From positions 1 through 64,000 of the forward strand of contig CACBBR010000003.1 of NCBI GenBank assembly GCA_902537555.1: a stretch of 64,000 bases of DNA, given 5' to 3'. This DNA comes from an uncultured Pelagibacteraceae bacterium (GTDB taxonomy: Bacteria > Pseudomonadota > Alphaproteobacteria > Pelagibacterales > Pelagibacteraceae). The notes beneath the pieces are model-generated. The model had not been told where the DNA came from. It searched no databases and saw nothing but the letters and a program-made list of their open reading frames with translations. The first letter of the stretch is position 1. Each line of letters starts with the position of its first letter. The position numbers were made by a program, and so were the translations under genes. Below, piece after piece: positions 62,819-64,000 of the stretch.

Positions 62819-64000
62819 ATGGTCAATCAACTAGGCAATTACTCTTTATATATAGCTTTATTAATTTCGATTTTTATAATTATAAAAACCTCATTATCGT
62901 TCAGAAATTCCTCTAATGTTTTGAGTGGCAATATTTTTTCGTTAATATCCGTACAATCTTTAATGGTTATAATTAGTTTCCTAACTTTAATTTACGCTTT
63001 TGTAACATCAGACTTTAGTAACGAGACAGTTTACAACAACTCTCACACTACAAAACCCCTATTCTATAAAATTTCAGGAACGTGGGGTAATCATGAGGGA
63101 AGTTTGCTTTTATGGTTATTAGTATTAACAATTTTTTTATTTTTGTTTACAATAGACTCAAAAAGTCTTTCTCAAAGATATAGAACTCTCACATTATTTT
63201 TTCAAGAAATAATAATTTTTGGTTTTCTTCTATTTATACTTTTCACATCCAATCCTTTTGCAAATATATTTCCAATTCCATCTGAAGGAACAGGATTAAA
63301 TCCAATATTACAAGATCCTGCTTTAGCAATTCATCCACCCATCTTATATTTAGGTTATGTTGGAACCTCTATTATATTTTCATCCGCTTTGGGGGCTATT
63401 ATATCAGGCTCAATAAATAAATCTTGGGCAAGTCATATTAAAAGATGGGTTTTAATTTCGTGGGTATTTTTATCTATTGGTATTCTCTTAGGATCTATAT
63501 GGGCATATTACGAATTAGGATGGGGAGGTTTTTGGTTTTGGGACCCTGTTGAAAACGTATCATTAATGCCTTGGCTTTGCCTGACAGCATTATTACACAC
63601 AGTTTTTACTTTAGAGAAACGAGGAACATTTCAATCATGGGCAATAATTTTATCAATTACAACTTTTTCATTAAGTATGAGTGGAACTTTTTTAGTTAGA
63701 TCTGGAATTTTAAATTCAATTCATACTTTTGCAAACGATCCATCACGTGGAGTGTTTATTTTGTGTTTTTTATTTGTGTTAATTTTTATCTCTATATTTA
63801 TTTATTTTTTTTATCAAAAAACTATTACAGTCGGCTCAACCAAAACTTTTTTAATAAGCAAAGAAACTGCTGTATTAATTAATAATTTATTCATGATGTT
63901 TTTTTTATCAGTAGTTTTGATTGGTACAGTTTATCCAATTTTTTTAGAGGTAATTAACAACGAAAAAATTTCGATCGGACCACCTTTTTACCATAAATTA
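62819..64000 (+). CDS. ccmF: Heme lyase CcmF (truncated by window end)
   Basis: Manual translation: 'GTWGNHEGSLLLWLLVLT', 'LNPILQDPALAIHPPILYLGYVG', 'WGGFWFWDPVENVSLMPWL'; no stop before window end. Confidence 0.96.
   Translation, partial: MVNQLGNYSLYIALLISIFIIIKTSLSFRNSSNVLSGNIFSLISVQSLMVIISFLTLIYAFVTSDFSNETVYNNSHTTKPLFYKISGTWGNHEGSLLLWLLVLTIFLFLFTIDSKSLSQRYRTLTLFFQEIIIFGFLLFILFTSNPFANIFPIPSEGTGLNPILQDPALAIHPPILYLGYVGTSIIFSSALGAIISGSINKSWASHIKRWVLISWVFLSIGILLGSIWAYYELGWGGFWFWDPVENVSLMPWLCLTALLHTVFTLEKRGTFQSWAIILSITTFSLSMSGTFLVRSGILNSIHTFANDPSRGVFILCFLFVLIFISIFIYFFYQKTITVGSTKTFLISKETAVLINNLFMMFFLSVVLIGTVYPIFLEVINNEKISIGPPFYHKL

Noticed and set aside
1-64000. CRISPR arrays, insertion sequences, prophage or toxin-antitoxin loci
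   Set aside because: No regularly spaced repeats, transposase/integrase motifs, phage structural genes or TA-like pairs seen in the sequence or ORF translations

Overview
AT-rich, very gene-dense 64 kb chromosomal segment from a streamlined alphaproteobacterium. Gene content and order look SAR11/Pelagibacter-like; this is inferred from recognisable proteins, with no database search. I found no transposase, integrase, phage gene, CRISPR array or rRNA, and one tRNA. The left third has the classic alphaproteobacterial origin neighbourhood: leuS-lptE-holA, parB-parA-rsmG-mnmG-mnmE, rho-hemJ-hemH-hemE, a 284 bp non-coding gap, then ppsR(DUF299)-maf-aroE-coaE-dnaQ. The gap carries DnaA-box-like words and genes mostly diverge from it, so it is the best oriC candidate. 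An exact 16-bp parS palindrome lies inside rsmG and a 14/16 copy inside mnmG. The rest is mostly housekeeping: secB, hslUV, his operon, a malyl-CoA module, ftsK, purH, acetate uptake/activation, tsaD, hemCD, folD, argG and a ccm operon cut by the window end. The most unusual items are: (1) four tandem sulfotransferase paralogs joined by zero-length spacers, inserted between mnmE and rho; (2) a secreted polysaccharide-lyase-like gene inside the maf-aroE origin cluster; (3) a photolyase-like protein that starts at the FAD domain and has an extra alpha/beta-like domain at the C-terminus; (4) TPR proteins flanking tRNA-Gly, one fused to a sulfotransferase and one to an unrecognised Cys-containing domain; (5) an 18-bp RNA helix with a CU-rich loop upstream of ccmC; (6) an unlisted 38-aa basic small ORF next to tsaD.
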